Shown here one piece after another: positions 1 through 5,864 of a stretch of 6,117 nucleotides of DNA. The DNA comes from Chloroflexota bacterium (GTDB lineage Bacteria; Chloroflexota; Dehalococcoidia; E44-bin15). The DNA is taken from the NCBI GenBank assembly GCA_015222405.1, contig JADFVG010000113.1:1-6117 (forward strand). Reading direction: 5' to 3'. A program made the position numbers and the translations under genes. The notes under the pieces were generated by a model that did no database searches, had not been told where the DNA came from, and was given only the letters and a program-made list of their open reading frames with translations. How positions within the stretch are numbered: the stretch's first letter is position 1; every line of letters starts with the position of its first letter.

Positions 1-915
1 AGGCTGGTAGTCGATGAAATGGAGATTATCCACAAAGAGCTTGGCTTTGAGAAGATGAACATTGTCGATGACACCTTCACTGTTAATCATCGCCACGCTC
101 GGAATATCTGCGAGGAGATCATAAGGCGTAATCTCCATATCCAATGGACTGTCTTTGCCCGCGTCGATACTATAACCCAGGATTTGGTGGAGCTGATGCA
201 TGAGGCTGGCTGCACACATCTCCTTTTTGGCGTTGAGTCAGGCTCGGAGCAGATCCTGAAAACCATTAACAAGGGGATCACCGTGGATGATGTGAGGAGG
301 GGGGTTAAGCTGACCTCTGAGGCTGGGATCAAGGTTTTTGCCTCATTCATCTTAGGTCTGCCGGGCGAATCCCCGGAGACCGCCAGACAATCGGTCGAAC
401 TTGCACAAGAACTCCGCAGTGAGTATGGTAGCTTATATGGCTTTCATCTGCTATCTCCCCTTCCAGGAACTGAGCTATATGAGAAGGCTGAGGAGTATGG
501 ACTTCGCATCCTTACCAGAAACTGGGCCAAGTATGATGCCAACGAACCGATTACTGAGACTGCCACTATGAGCCCAGAAAAGGTGATGGAGATCATGGCT
601 GCTTATGATGGGGCTGTGGCCTATGCCTGGGACGAGATGAAGCGTCAGGTTGAAGCTGGCGACCCCCTCCATAAGGAGGAGGTGGAGGGCAAATTTAGCC
701 AAGAGTTTGTGTGGCGGTTATTGAAGGGGGATGTGATTGAGAAGCTGGGCAGGATAAAGGCTTCTGATACCAGCGGCGAGGAACTGGCGCAGCGGGTGTC
801 CCGAAAACTAGATGTTCCTTTGGCCGAAGCTCAGCGGGAGATGGTGAGGCTGGTCGAAAAAGGGGTACTGGAGCTGGAGAGGGCAAGCGAAGGCTTCATC
901 TGGAAGTGGAGTTAG
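1..915 (+). CDS. Radical SAM protein, 3' portion (5' end outside window)
   Basis: The reading frame is open from base 1 to the TAG at 913-915, so this is the last ~304 residues of a longer protein; the ATG at 19 is internal, because the radical SAM fold has already begun. The visible part is the second half of a radical SAM TIM barrel of the type often fused to a B12-binding domain. It has the strand IVDDTF (nt 61-78), the SAM-contacting GVESGSE block (nt 229-249) followed by a lysine-rich 'TINKG', and the strand FILGLPGES (nt 346-372). The CxxxCxxC that binds the 4Fe-4S cluster must lie upstream and cannot be checked. The final ~80 residues are a charged helical extension, possibly winged-helix-like. 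Radical SAM enzymes reductively cleave SAM to start radical chemistry; the substrate here is unknown. It is the first visible gene of a likely operon with the Mrp ATPase and MBL protein. Family call is firm; function is open. Confidence 0.88.
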   Translation, partial: RLVVDEMEIIHKELGFEKMNIVDDTFTVNHRHARNICEEIIRRNLHIQWTVFARVDTITQDLVELMHEAGCTHLLFGVESGSEQILKTINKGITVDDVRRGVKLTSEAGIKVFASFILGLPGESPETARQSVELAQELRSEYGSLYGFHLLSPLPGTELYEKAEEYGLRILTRNWAKYDANEPITETATMSPEKVMEIMAAYDGAVAYAWDEMKRQVEAGDPLHKEEVEGKFSQEFVWRLLKGDVIEKLGRIKASDTSGEELAQRVSRKLDVPLAEAQREMVRLVEKGVLELERASEGFIWKWS

Positions 916-940
916 CTTAGTTTATGAATTACAATCTTGA

Positions 941-949
941 AAGGGGGAG
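941..949 (+). promoter_or_regulatory. Ribosome binding site deciding the TTG start at 955
   Basis: AAGGGGGAG lies 5 bases before TTG at 955. A longer version starting at TTG 937 would place this purine run inside the coding region and has no comparable site before it. The protein from 955 (MPTAEQVREAL) also begins as Mrp N-terminal domains usually do. Confidence 0.65.
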
Positions 950-954
950 ATGAA

Positions 955-1956
955 TTGCCAACTGCAGAACAGGTCAGGGAGGCTCTTGATGGGGTGCTCC
1001 TTCTTGAGCCGAAGCGAAGCCTTGTCGAGCTTAATATGGTTCGTGATATTGAAGTGGCGGAGGATCGGGTTAAAGTCGTTCTGGCTTTGACCCCTTTGAG
1101 TGATGCTGCCAAGGAGGCAACCCAGGAAAGGGCGCGCAGCGCCATCGAGAAGCTGCCCGGGGTGGTAGAGGCAACCATAGACCTTGTTGATCTGCCGACC
1201 AAGGAGCTCAACCAATTTGGTCATGTTGTCGCTGTCATGAGTGGCAAAGGGGGGGTGGGGAAATCGGTGGTGGCTGCTCTTTTGGCTATTGCCCTCAATC
1301 GCCAGGGCTATCAGGTAGGCCTTCTGGATGCCGACATCACCGGTCCCAGCATCCCCAAGATGTTCGGCCTAAAGGCGCGCCCGATGAGCAGCGAGAGCGC
1401 CCTTATGCCAGTGGGGACCAAGTCCGGGATCGAGGTCATGTCCCTCAATCTGCTCTTACCCCATGAGGATGATGCCGTTATCTGGCGCGGACCCCTGCTT
1501 TCCAAGGCGATTACCCAGTTCTGGGAGGATGTGGTCTGGGGCAAGCTTGACTATCTTATCGTTGACCTACCCCCGGGCACTGCGGATATCCCTCTCACCG
1601 TGATGCAAACCCTGACCCCTTCGGGAGTGGTCATTATTTCCACCCCCCAGGACCTGGCAGCGATGGTGGTGAAGAAGGCGGTGCATATGGCGCAAAAGAT
1701 GAGCGTACCCATCATCGGGGTGGTGGAGAATATGAGCTATTTTGTGGTTCCCGAGACGGGGAAGAGGGTCGAGCTCTTTGGCCCGAGCAAGGGGGAGGAG
1801 ATGTCAAAGGAGGCGCAGGCGCCTCTCTTGGGGCAATTGCCCGTTGACCCTGAGATTGCGCGGCTCTGCGACAGCGGCGAGATCGAGCGCTACAATTCTG
1901 AGGCCTTCACCGCTCTTTCCCAGGCTTTCATCCAGGCGGTGCCAGCAGAATCTTGA
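955..1956 (+). CDS. mrp: Mrp/NBP35-family P-loop ATPase lacking Fe-S cysteines
   Basis: A 333-residue cytosolic ATPase. Residues ~1-80 form the MIP18/DUF59 domain found at the N-terminus of many bacterial Mrp proteins; ~88-325 is the MinD/ParA-like ATPase. Visible motifs are the deviant Walker A SGKGGVGKS (96-104), the Mrp signature DADITGPSIP (125-134), WRGP (177-180) and DLPPGTAD (204-211). Family members (Mrp, ApbC, NBP35) act as homodimeric Fe-S cluster carriers or scaffolds, holding a cluster between two CxxC motifs. Here that site, after ENMSYFV, reads VPETG (265-269), and the DUF59 cysteine is also absent; the only cysteine is C305. ATP binding should be intact, but classical cluster carriage is doubtful. 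Some actinobacterial Mrps are also cysteine-poor, so this is not unique. The gene lies 39 bases after the radical SAM gene and 26 before the MBL gene. Start TTG 955 was chosen by its ribosome site; TTG 937 would add six residues. Confidence 0.93.
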   Translation: MPTAEQVREALDGVLLLEPKRSLVELNMVRDIEVAEDRVKVVLALTPLSDAAKEATQERARSAIEKLPGVVEATIDLVDLPTKELNQFGHVVAVMSGKGGVGKSVVAALLAIALNRQGYQVGLLDADITGPSIPKMFGLKARPMSSESALMPVGTKSGIEVMSLNLLLPHEDDAVIWRGPLLSKAITQFWEDVVWGKLDYLIVDLPPGTADIPLTVMQTLTPSGVVIISTPQDLAAMVVKKAVHMAQKMSVPIIGVVENMSYFVVPETGKRVELFGPSKGEEMSKEAQAPLLGQLPVDPEIARLCDSGEIERYNSEAFTALSQAFIQAVPAES

Positions 1957-1969
1957 CTTTTGGGATTAG

Positions 1970-1977
1970 AAGGGGGG
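1970..1977 (+). promoter_or_regulatory. Ribosome binding site deciding the ATG start at 1983
   Basis: AAGGGGGG ends 5 bases before ATG 1983, the same spacing as for the preceding gene. The alternative TTG at 1953 overlaps the mrp stop and has no ribosome site, so the 10 extra residues are probably not translated. Confidence 0.65.
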
Positions 1978-1982
1978 TCAGA

Positions 1983-2813
1983 ATGCAAGTTCGTATCATT
2001 ACCCTGAGCGAGAACACTGTGGGAGCCTTTGGGGTCCTTGCTGAGTGGGGGCTGAGCATCCTGGTAGAGGCCGGCAGTCTTAAGGTTCTCATGGATACCG
2101 GGCTCAGCATCTCAGTGCCCCACAATGCTCCCCGTTTGGGGGTAGATTTGGCCACTGTGGATAAGATAGTGCTGAGCCATGGTCATGCCGATCACACCGG
2201 TGGCTTGCGTGATGTGCTGACCAAAACGGGAAAGGTGGAAGTTATCGCCCATCCCGATATGTGGGCGGCCAAATATATGCGCTTCGGCGAGGTGGATGTC
2301 TACATTGGCATACCCTTTAGCCGGGAGGAGCTGGAGGCTTTGGGCGCCTCCTTCACCCTGAGCCGGGAGCCGGTGTGGATAACCGATGACATCGTGACCA
2401 CCGGCGAGATACCGATGATAACCCAGTATGAGCAGATTGACCCCAACCTATATGTCAAAGTTGATGAAGAGTTTGTCCCAGACCCGCTCCTGGACGACAG
2501 GGCGCTCATCATCAAGACCGATGTGGGGCTGGTGGTCATCCTCGGTTGTGGCCATCGGGGCATCATAAATACTCTACACCATGCCCGGGAGCTGACCGGG
2601 GTGGAGTTGGTCCATACTGTAATTGGGGGGACTCACCTCGTCTCCGCTTCTGAGGAGCGCGTCCGTTTGACTGCTGCTGCTTTGAGGGAGTTCGGTATTC
2701 AAAGGCTGGGGGTTTCCCATTGCACCGGTATGCCAGCGGCGATGATGCTGGCTCAAGAATTTGGCGATGCCTTTTTCTTTAATAACGCCGGCACCCGGAT
2801 AACGGTTCCTTAG
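1983..2813 (+). CDS. MBL-fold metallohydrolase, dihydropterin/RFAP-synthase-like
   Basis: A 276-residue metallo-beta-lactamase-fold protein. The metal site motif SHGHADHTGG gives ligands H66, H68, D70 and H71. A third histidine sits in GCGHRGIIN (H191), GGTHL follows at 216-219, and the last expected ligand is in SHCTG (H246). The GC(G/S)HxGIxN and HCTG blocks mark the subgroup usually annotated '7,8-dihydropterin-6-yl-methyl-4-(beta-D-ribofuranosyl)aminobenzene 5'-phosphate synthase'. That name comes from similarity to an archaeal pterin-pathway annotation, and for bacterial members the real reaction is unproven; hydrolysis or rearrangement of a phosphorylated or pterin-like compound is possible. 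There is no signal peptide or membrane segment, so it is cytosolic. Placement directly after mrp suggests a shared pathway with the radical SAM enzyme. Length is normal and all motif residues are present, so the gene appears intact. Confidence 0.88.
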   Translation: MQVRIITLSENTVGAFGVLAEWGLSILVEAGSLKVLMDTGLSISVPHNAPRLGVDLATVDKIVLSHGHADHTGGLRDVLTKTGKVEVIAHPDMWAAKYMRFGEVDVYIGIPFSREELEALGASFTLSREPVWITDDIVTTGEIPMITQYEQIDPNLYVKVDEEFVPDPLLDDRALIIKTDVGLVVILGCGHRGIINTLHHARELTGVELVHTVIGGTHLVSASEERVRLTAAALREFGIQRLGVSHCTGMPAAMMLAQEFGDAFFFNNAGTRITVP

Positions 2814-2819
2814 GGGAGC

Positions 2820-2848
2820 TTCCCATTTTCACCTCATGGGAGTATAAT
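2820..2848 (+). promoter_or_regulatory. Candidate sigma-70-type promoter for the small membrane-protein pair
   Basis: A perfect -10 TATAAT (2843-2848) lies 17 bases after TTCCCA (2820-2825), a 4/6 match to TTGACA. Expected initiation near 2855 would leave a 5' leader of only about 14 bases, just enough for the AGGAGGAGG ribosome site (2857-2865) before ATG 2869. A small inverted repeat, TCCCAT (2821-2826) / ATGGGA (2836-2841), overlaps the -35 and spacer. It has no T-run, so it is more likely chance or an operator than a terminator. The promoter is inferred from sequence alone. Confidence 0.45.
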
Positions 2849-2868
2849 AGCATCACAGGAGGAGGCGA

Positions 2869-3165
2869 ATGTCTCTGGCGGAGTTGCGTGACCTTTTTCT
2901 GGTCATCTTTTTCCTGGTTGGAATAGGGGCGACCCTTTTCCTCTCTATCCTTTTATTCTTGCTCTTCCGCAGGGTTCGTTCCATTCTGGATTCCGGGCGG
3001 GAGACCATGGAGAAAGTGCATGATATCAGTTCGCTGGTGTCGGATAATGTTGCTAAGCCTTTGATTGGCATCGCTAGCTTTTTGCGGGGGGTGCGTCAGG
3101 CTCTGGAGATTATCTCCGGGGTGGCTAAGAGAAAGGAGGAAGAGAGAAGTGGACGAGAGGAATAA
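2869..3165 (+). CDS. Small single-pass membrane protein
   Basis: A 98-residue protein of unknown function. Residues 9-33 form one long hydrophobic segment rich in Leu, Phe and Ile, followed at once by basic RRVR (34-37), so the C-terminal part is predicted to be cytoplasmic. Residues 38-62 are a polar helix with heptad-like spacing, 63-84 (including KPLIGIASFLRGV) an amphipathic helix that could lie on the membrane, and 85-98 a highly charged tail. The layout of one N-terminal helix plus a cytoplasmic helical stalk resembles the DUF948/YtxG-type proteins often found beside YtxH genes, but I cannot confirm family membership. The ribosome site AGGAGGAGG is strong and the start clear. Its end overlaps the next gene by 17 bases, so the two are probably co-translated and may act together in the membrane or envelope. 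Confidence 0.8.
   Translation: MSLAELRDLFLVIFFLVGIGATLFLSILLFLLFRRVRSILDSGRETMEKVHDISSLVSDNVAKPLIGIASFLRGVRQALEIISGVAKRKEEERSGREE
3132..3140 (+). promoter_or_regulatory. Ribosome binding site deciding the GTG start at 3149
   Basis: AAAGGAGGA sits 8 bases before GTG 3149, inside the end of the preceding gene. This supports GTG 3149 over upstream in-frame starts such as 3065, which would encode a Cys/Trp/Arg-rich leader overlapping the neighbour for 100 bases. Confidence 0.65.
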
Positions 3166-3436
3166 TCGGGGGGGATTTCTCGTTGGGCTCCTCGTGGGCG
3201 GAGTTATTGGCTCGGTGCTTACCCTCTGGTTTGCCCCCAAGGTGCGTCGTCGGTTGAGGGAGGGGGGCATAGACGTTGGTGGCAGTCTGGCAGAGCTTGG
3301 TGCCCTAATCAAAGAGAAGACTGACGAATTTTTGGCCCGGGCCAAGGAAGTGGTCAAACAGGCAGTGGAGGAGGGCAAGGAGGCTAGCAGCGAGGCCCGC
3401 TCCGAGCTGGAGGAAAGATTCAAGAAGGAAAGCTGA
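3149..3436 (+). CDS. YtxH-like glycine-zipper membrane protein
   Basis: A 95-residue protein. Residues 8-29 form one membrane segment with glycines every fourth position (G9, G13, G17, G21), a glycine zipper that usually mediates tight helix packing. It is followed by WFAPKVRRRLREG (27-39), which matches the YtxH-family pattern of a Gly-rich helix ending in a (F/L)APxxG/R-type basic junction. Residues ~47-95 are a strongly charged Lys/Glu/Ala helix, probably a cytoplasmic coiled coil. YtxH proteins are widespread and linked to general stress in Bacillus, but no biochemical role is established. The GTG start is set by the AAAGGAGGA site within the previous gene, which it overlaps by 17 bases. 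It is the last gene before the convergent terminator. Confidence 0.8.
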   Translation: MDERNNRGGFLVGLLVGGVIGSVLTLWFAPKVRRRLREGGIDVGGSLAELGALIKEKTDEFLARAKEVVKQAVEEGKEASSEARSELEERFKKES

Positions 3437-3463
3437 AGAGAAACAAATCGAGGTTTTGGGTTA

Positions 3464-3494
3464 GAAAGGGAGGTTTTGCCTCCCTTTCATTTTT
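3464..3494 (+). terminator. Intrinsic terminator between convergent operons
   Basis: A perfect 10-bp stem, GAAAGGGAGG (3464-3473) with CCTCCCTTTC (3479-3488), closes a 5-base loop TTTTG and is followed by ATTTTT (3489-3494). It is a standard rho-independent terminator for the + strand transcript. On the - strand the same hairpin starts within the pheA stop codon (3487-3489) and is followed only by the short run TTTCT, so termination there may be weaker. Confidence 0.85.
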
Positions 3495-4317
3495 CCTCAT
3501 ATCTGGGGTAGGAGCCCAGGATCTTGAACAGGGCGGCCTTCTCCCTCACCCGGGCCAGAGCCTCGTTGATTACGATATCTTCTCGGTGACCCTCCAGGTC
3601 GACGAGGAAGATATACCGGCCCAGACTTTCCTTGGAGGGACGGGATTCCACCTTTGCCAGGTTGATACTGCGCTGGGCGAACTCTTGAAGCACCTCACAG
3701 AGAGCTCCGGGGCGGTCCTCAGCGAAGGAAAAGCATAGTGATGTCTTGTCATTGCCTGTTGGGGGATGGTCTGTGGCAGCGAGGACAACGAAGCGGGTGA
3801 CATTGGAGGCCTGATCCTGAATGCCTTGGGCTAAGGTATGGGCGCCATAGATTTTTGCTGCTCGCTTGGTGCCGATAGCAGCAGCAGGATACTTGCTTGC
3901 CATCATCTCCTCCACCGCAGCAGCGGTGCTCAGTGCAGCCACCACCTCCAGCTTGGGAAAGCAGCGCTCGATGAAGCGACGGCATTGCGCCAGCGCCTGC
4001 GGGTGGGAGAAGATCACCTTCACCTCGCTCACATCTGTCTCCGGCTTAGACAGGAGCTGGTGCTCGATGGGCAAAACCAGCTCCTTTTTGATGAGTACCG
4101 TTGATTCGTGAATTAGGAGGTCGAGGGTATCGGTTACCGACCCCTCAATGCTGTTCTCGATGGCAACCACCCCTTCCTCCGCCATTCCTGAATCTACAGC
4201 GACGGCCACTGCGGGGACGCTGGGGAAGGGGATAAGCTGAGCGCTCTCATCATAAGAGAGCGCTGCCTCTTCGGTGAAGGTTCCTGGAGGTCCCAGGTAG
4301 GCAATCCTCTTTGCCAC
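3487..4317 (-). CDS. pheA: Prephenate dehydratase (monofunctional, PDT + ACT)
   Basis: A 276-residue cytosolic enzyme that decarboxylates and dehydrates prephenate to phenylpyruvate, the precursor of L-phenylalanine. The N-terminal catalytic domain (~4-180) shows YLGPPGTFTEEAA (7-19), AIENSIEGSV (52-61), SHPQALAQC (104-112) and the catalytic NVTRF motif (172-176, T174-R175-F176). The C-terminal ACT domain (~193-273) carries the phenylalanine-sensing GAL (204-206) and ESRP (224-227) motifs, so feedback inhibition by phenylalanine is expected. There is no chorismate mutase domain; length is normal for the monofunctional form. The GTG start at 4317 has AAAGGGG (4325-4331) 7 bases upstream, inside the end of the RCK gene, and only 2 bases separate it from that gene's stop. 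It is the last gene of the - strand operon, with its stop codon in the shared terminator hairpin. No leader peptide or attenuator is visible. Confidence 0.96.
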   Translation of the reverse strand: MAKRIAYLGPPGTFTEEAALSYDESAQLIPFPSVPAVAVAVDSGMAEEGVVAIENSIEGSVTDTLDLLIHESTVLIKKELVLPIEHQLLSKPETDVSEVKVIFSHPQALAQCRRFIERCFPKLEVVAALSTAAAVEEMMASKYPAAAIGTKRAAKIYGAHTLAQGIQDQASNVTRFVVLAATDHPPTGNDKTSLCFSFAEDRPGALCEVLQEFAQRSINLAKVESRPSKESLGRYIFLVDLEGHREDIVINEALARVREKAALFKILGSYPRYEEK

Positions 4318-4319
4318 TA

Positions 4320-4988
4320 TTAAGCCCCTTTGCTGGCTGTTATCGCTTCTCTCAGTGCTTCCTTTGCCTCGATCCTAGTCACCGCGATGAGCTGAGCCTC
4401 GGGCTCGAGGATGGTGTCGCGGGTGGGTACAATAGCCCCCCACTTGCCGACCATGAGCGCAATCACGCTCTGAGGGGGGAGGGCGAGCTCCCTTATCCTT
4501 TTGCCCACCGCTGCTGAATCAGGAGGGACCTTGATTTCAATAACCTCGAGATTTCGTCCTGTCAGAGTGAGCAAGTGGACCAAGGGATGGGTGGGTACCT
4601 CCTCGGCGATATGCTCCAGGATGAGATTAGTGCTACTCACTGCGACATCGATGCCCAGCTTCTTGAACAGGGCCTCGTTCTTCGGGTTATTGATCCGAGC
4701 GATGGTGCGGGGGACATTGAACTTGTGCTTTGCCACTTGACAGGCAACCAAGTTATCCTCATCTTCGTTAGTCACCGCAATCAGCATGTCCGCCCTCTCC
4801 GTGCCCGCCTCGCCCAGGGTTCTCGCCTCGCAGCCATCGCCGCGCACCACCACGCTACCCAGATGCTCGCAGATGGCATCGCACTTGGCAGGGTCTTTCT
4901 CCAGGATCAAAACCTCGTGCCCCTCTTTGAGCAATGTCGTTGTCAGATAGTAGCCTATCTTCCCGCCACCAACTACGATGATATACAT
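4320..4988 (-). CDS. TrkA-family potassium regulator, RCK_N + RCK_C
   Basis: A 222-residue cytosolic protein with a Rossmann-fold RCK_N domain (1-~130) and an RCK_C domain (~137-206). Nucleotide-binding features are VVGGGKIG (5-12), an acidic residue at the end of the second strand (E30), GDG (50-52), AVTNEDEDN (71-79) and ARINNP (97-102). Such subunits (KtrA/KtrC, half of Escherichia coli TrkA) form rings on K+ transporters or channels and open or close them on binding NAD(H) or ATP/ADP; RCK_C often binds a second ligand such as cyclic-di-AMP. The ligand here cannot be told from sequence, although E30 is compatible with NAD(H). The length equals one TrkA half. ATG 4988 has AGGGGG (4994-4999) 5 bases upstream, overlapping the stop of the upstream RCK gene, which implies coupled translation. 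No transporter subunit is clearly present in the window. Confidence 0.92.
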   Translation of the reverse strand: MYIIVVGGGKIGYYLTTTLLKEGHEVLILEKDPAKCDAICEHLGSVVVRGDGCEARTLGEAGTERADMLIAVTNEDEDNLVACQVAKHKFNVPRTIARINNPKNEALFKKLGIDVAVSSTNLILEHIAEEVPTHPLVHLLTLTGRNLEVIEIKVPPDSAAVGKRIRELALPPQSVIALMVGKWGAIVPTRDTILEPEAQLIAVTRIEAKEALREAITASKGA

Positions 4989-4997
4989 CTCAGCCCC

Positions 4998-5396
4998 CTA
5001 GTCTATCAGTACATCTCGCAAGAGCTTTGCCGCTACTGTAGTTGGGCTGATGGTTTCCAGCCCCAGGGTGTGGTACAGCTCTTCGCGGAGAGGGTCATAA
5101 ATACGGCAAACCACCTTGGGCACGTTGAAAATGTGCTTTGCTATCTGAGCTGCCATTACATTGCGGTTATCCCCTTGGGTCACGGCAACAAAGGCATCTG
5201 CTTCCTCTATTCCTGCTCTCTTCAGGTAATCCTCGTCGGTGCCATCACCGACCAGGGCTCTACCTTGGAAATTAGGGGGCAGCCTTCTAAAGCTGTCAGG
5301 TTCCCTGTCCATGATGGTTACCTTGTGCCCTTCTTCCTCGAGCAATGCTGCAAGCTGAGCACCAACCCTGCCGCAGCCCATGATAACCACGTTCAT
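4998..5396 (-). CDS. Stand-alone RCK_N (TrkA-N) NAD-binding protein
   Basis: A 132-residue protein made of just the RCK_N Rossmann domain: VIMGCGRVG (4-12), D30 at the end of strand 2, GDGTDEDYL (50-58), AVTQGDNRN (71-79) and CRIYDP (97-102). It aligns almost without gaps with the first 120 residues of its downstream neighbour (shared GDG, AVT, QxAKHxFNVP and RIxxP blocks), so the two arose by duplication. It ends at LLRDVLID with no RCK_C domain. Only 9 bases separate it from the next gene, leaving no space for a lost domain. It may pair with the longer subunit in a mixed ring, as the two unequal halves of TrkA do in one chain. ATG 5396 is required to keep the first strand; its GAGGG site overlaps the upstream stop, only 3 bases from the start. 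Family call firm; the regulated transporter is unknown. Confidence 0.9.
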   Translation of the reverse strand: MNVVIMGCGRVGAQLAALLEEEGHKVTIMDREPDSFRRLPPNFQGRALVGDGTDEDYLKRAGIEEADAFVAVTQGDNRNVMAAQIAKHIFNVPKVVCRIYDPLREELYHTLGLETISPTTVAAKLLRDVLID

Positions 5397-5403
5397 GGTC
5401 CCT

Positions 5404-5841
5404 CTATTCTGCGGCTTCCCGCCAGATTAAAACCCGGCACGGCGCATTCTTGAGCACATAGGGCACAATGCTCCCGAGGTCGAATTCACCGAAGGGCTTC
5501 TTGTAGGGTATGGCCATGATGATCAGGGCTATGCCTCGCTCCACCGCCTCATCCACTATCGCCGGTCCCGCCTCTCGTGCCTGAAGGAGCTCCGTTAGCA
5601 CCTCACAGTCCATTTCATCACCAATACGCTCCGCCCGTTTCAGTACCTCTTCTGCCTTCTCCGTTTCCGGCTCGATCTCGGCATCCAGGGGGAGGGCACG
5701 TTTCACCTGGATCACATGGATGGCGTAAACCTTGCCCTTCTCGCTTCTGGCAAGGGTACACGCCAGCCTCAATGTGTTCTCGTCTATCTTCTCCCCGTTC
5801 AGCGGCACTAAGAACTTGGTTGCTTCCTTGCGCTTATCCAT
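5404..5841 (-). CDS. Universal stress protein (UspA family), divergent nucleotide site
   Basis: A 145-residue single-domain UspA-fold protein. It begins with the family strand KFLVPLNG, where an Asp is more usual than the Asn, continues with a helix LRLACTLARSEKGKVYAIHVI, and ends with GSIVPYVLKNAPCRVLIWR, a clear match to the family's GS(V)xxxVLxxAPCPVLxVR ending. The ATP-binding loop normally reads Gx2Gx9G(S/T). Here the first glycines are replaced (IPYKKPFGEFDLGS), so ATP binding may be altered or lost. Usp proteins in operons with transporters often act as soluble regulators; here the two genes downstream are RCK proteins, pointing to ion transport. The gap to the next gene is 7 bases. 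I prefer ATG 5841, with GAAGGA 8 bases upstream, over ATG 5847, where spacing would be only 2 bases; the longer form adds Met-Gly. Confidence 0.87.
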   Translation of the reverse strand: MDKRKEATKFLVPLNGEKIDENTLRLACTLARSEKGKVYAIHVIQVKRALPLDAEIEPETEKAEEVLKRAERIGDEMDCEVLTELLQAREAGPAIVDEAVERGIALIIMAIPYKKPFGEFDLGSIVPYVLKNAPCRVLIWREAAE

Positions 5842-5849
5842 CCCCATTG

Positions 5850-5855
5850 TCCTTC
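5850..5855 (-). promoter_or_regulatory. Ribosome binding site for the universal stress protein
   Basis: GAAGGA on the - strand lies 8 bases before ATG 5841 and 2 bases before ATG 5847. Normal spacing favours 5841. Confidence 0.5.
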
Positions 5856-5864
5856 AAGAGGCAT

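Noticed and set aside
924..953. Tiny ORF starting at ATG 924 before mrp, as a possible leader peptide.
   Set aside because: It is only nine codons, has no ribosome site, and its stop falls by chance in the mrp ribosome-site region; no regulatory codon run is present.
2821..2841. Stem TCCCAT/ATGGGA as a terminator for the MBL gene.
   Set aside because: The stem is 6 bp with a 9-base loop and no T-run after it, so it cannot be a convincing intrinsic terminator; it is noted only as a possible operator at the promoter.
3450..3478. Direct repeat GAGGTTTTG (3450-3458 and 3470-3478), which might allow an alternative hairpin acting as an antiterminator.
   Set aside because: The first copy can pair with the stem arm over only about 4 bases, against 10 for the terminator, and no gene or leader peptide follows on the + strand for it to control.
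4575..5453. A long + strand open frame opposite the RCK genes (292 codons).
   Set aside because: It is antisense to two proteins with clear family motifs, has no ribosome site of note, and its translation matches no known fold pattern.
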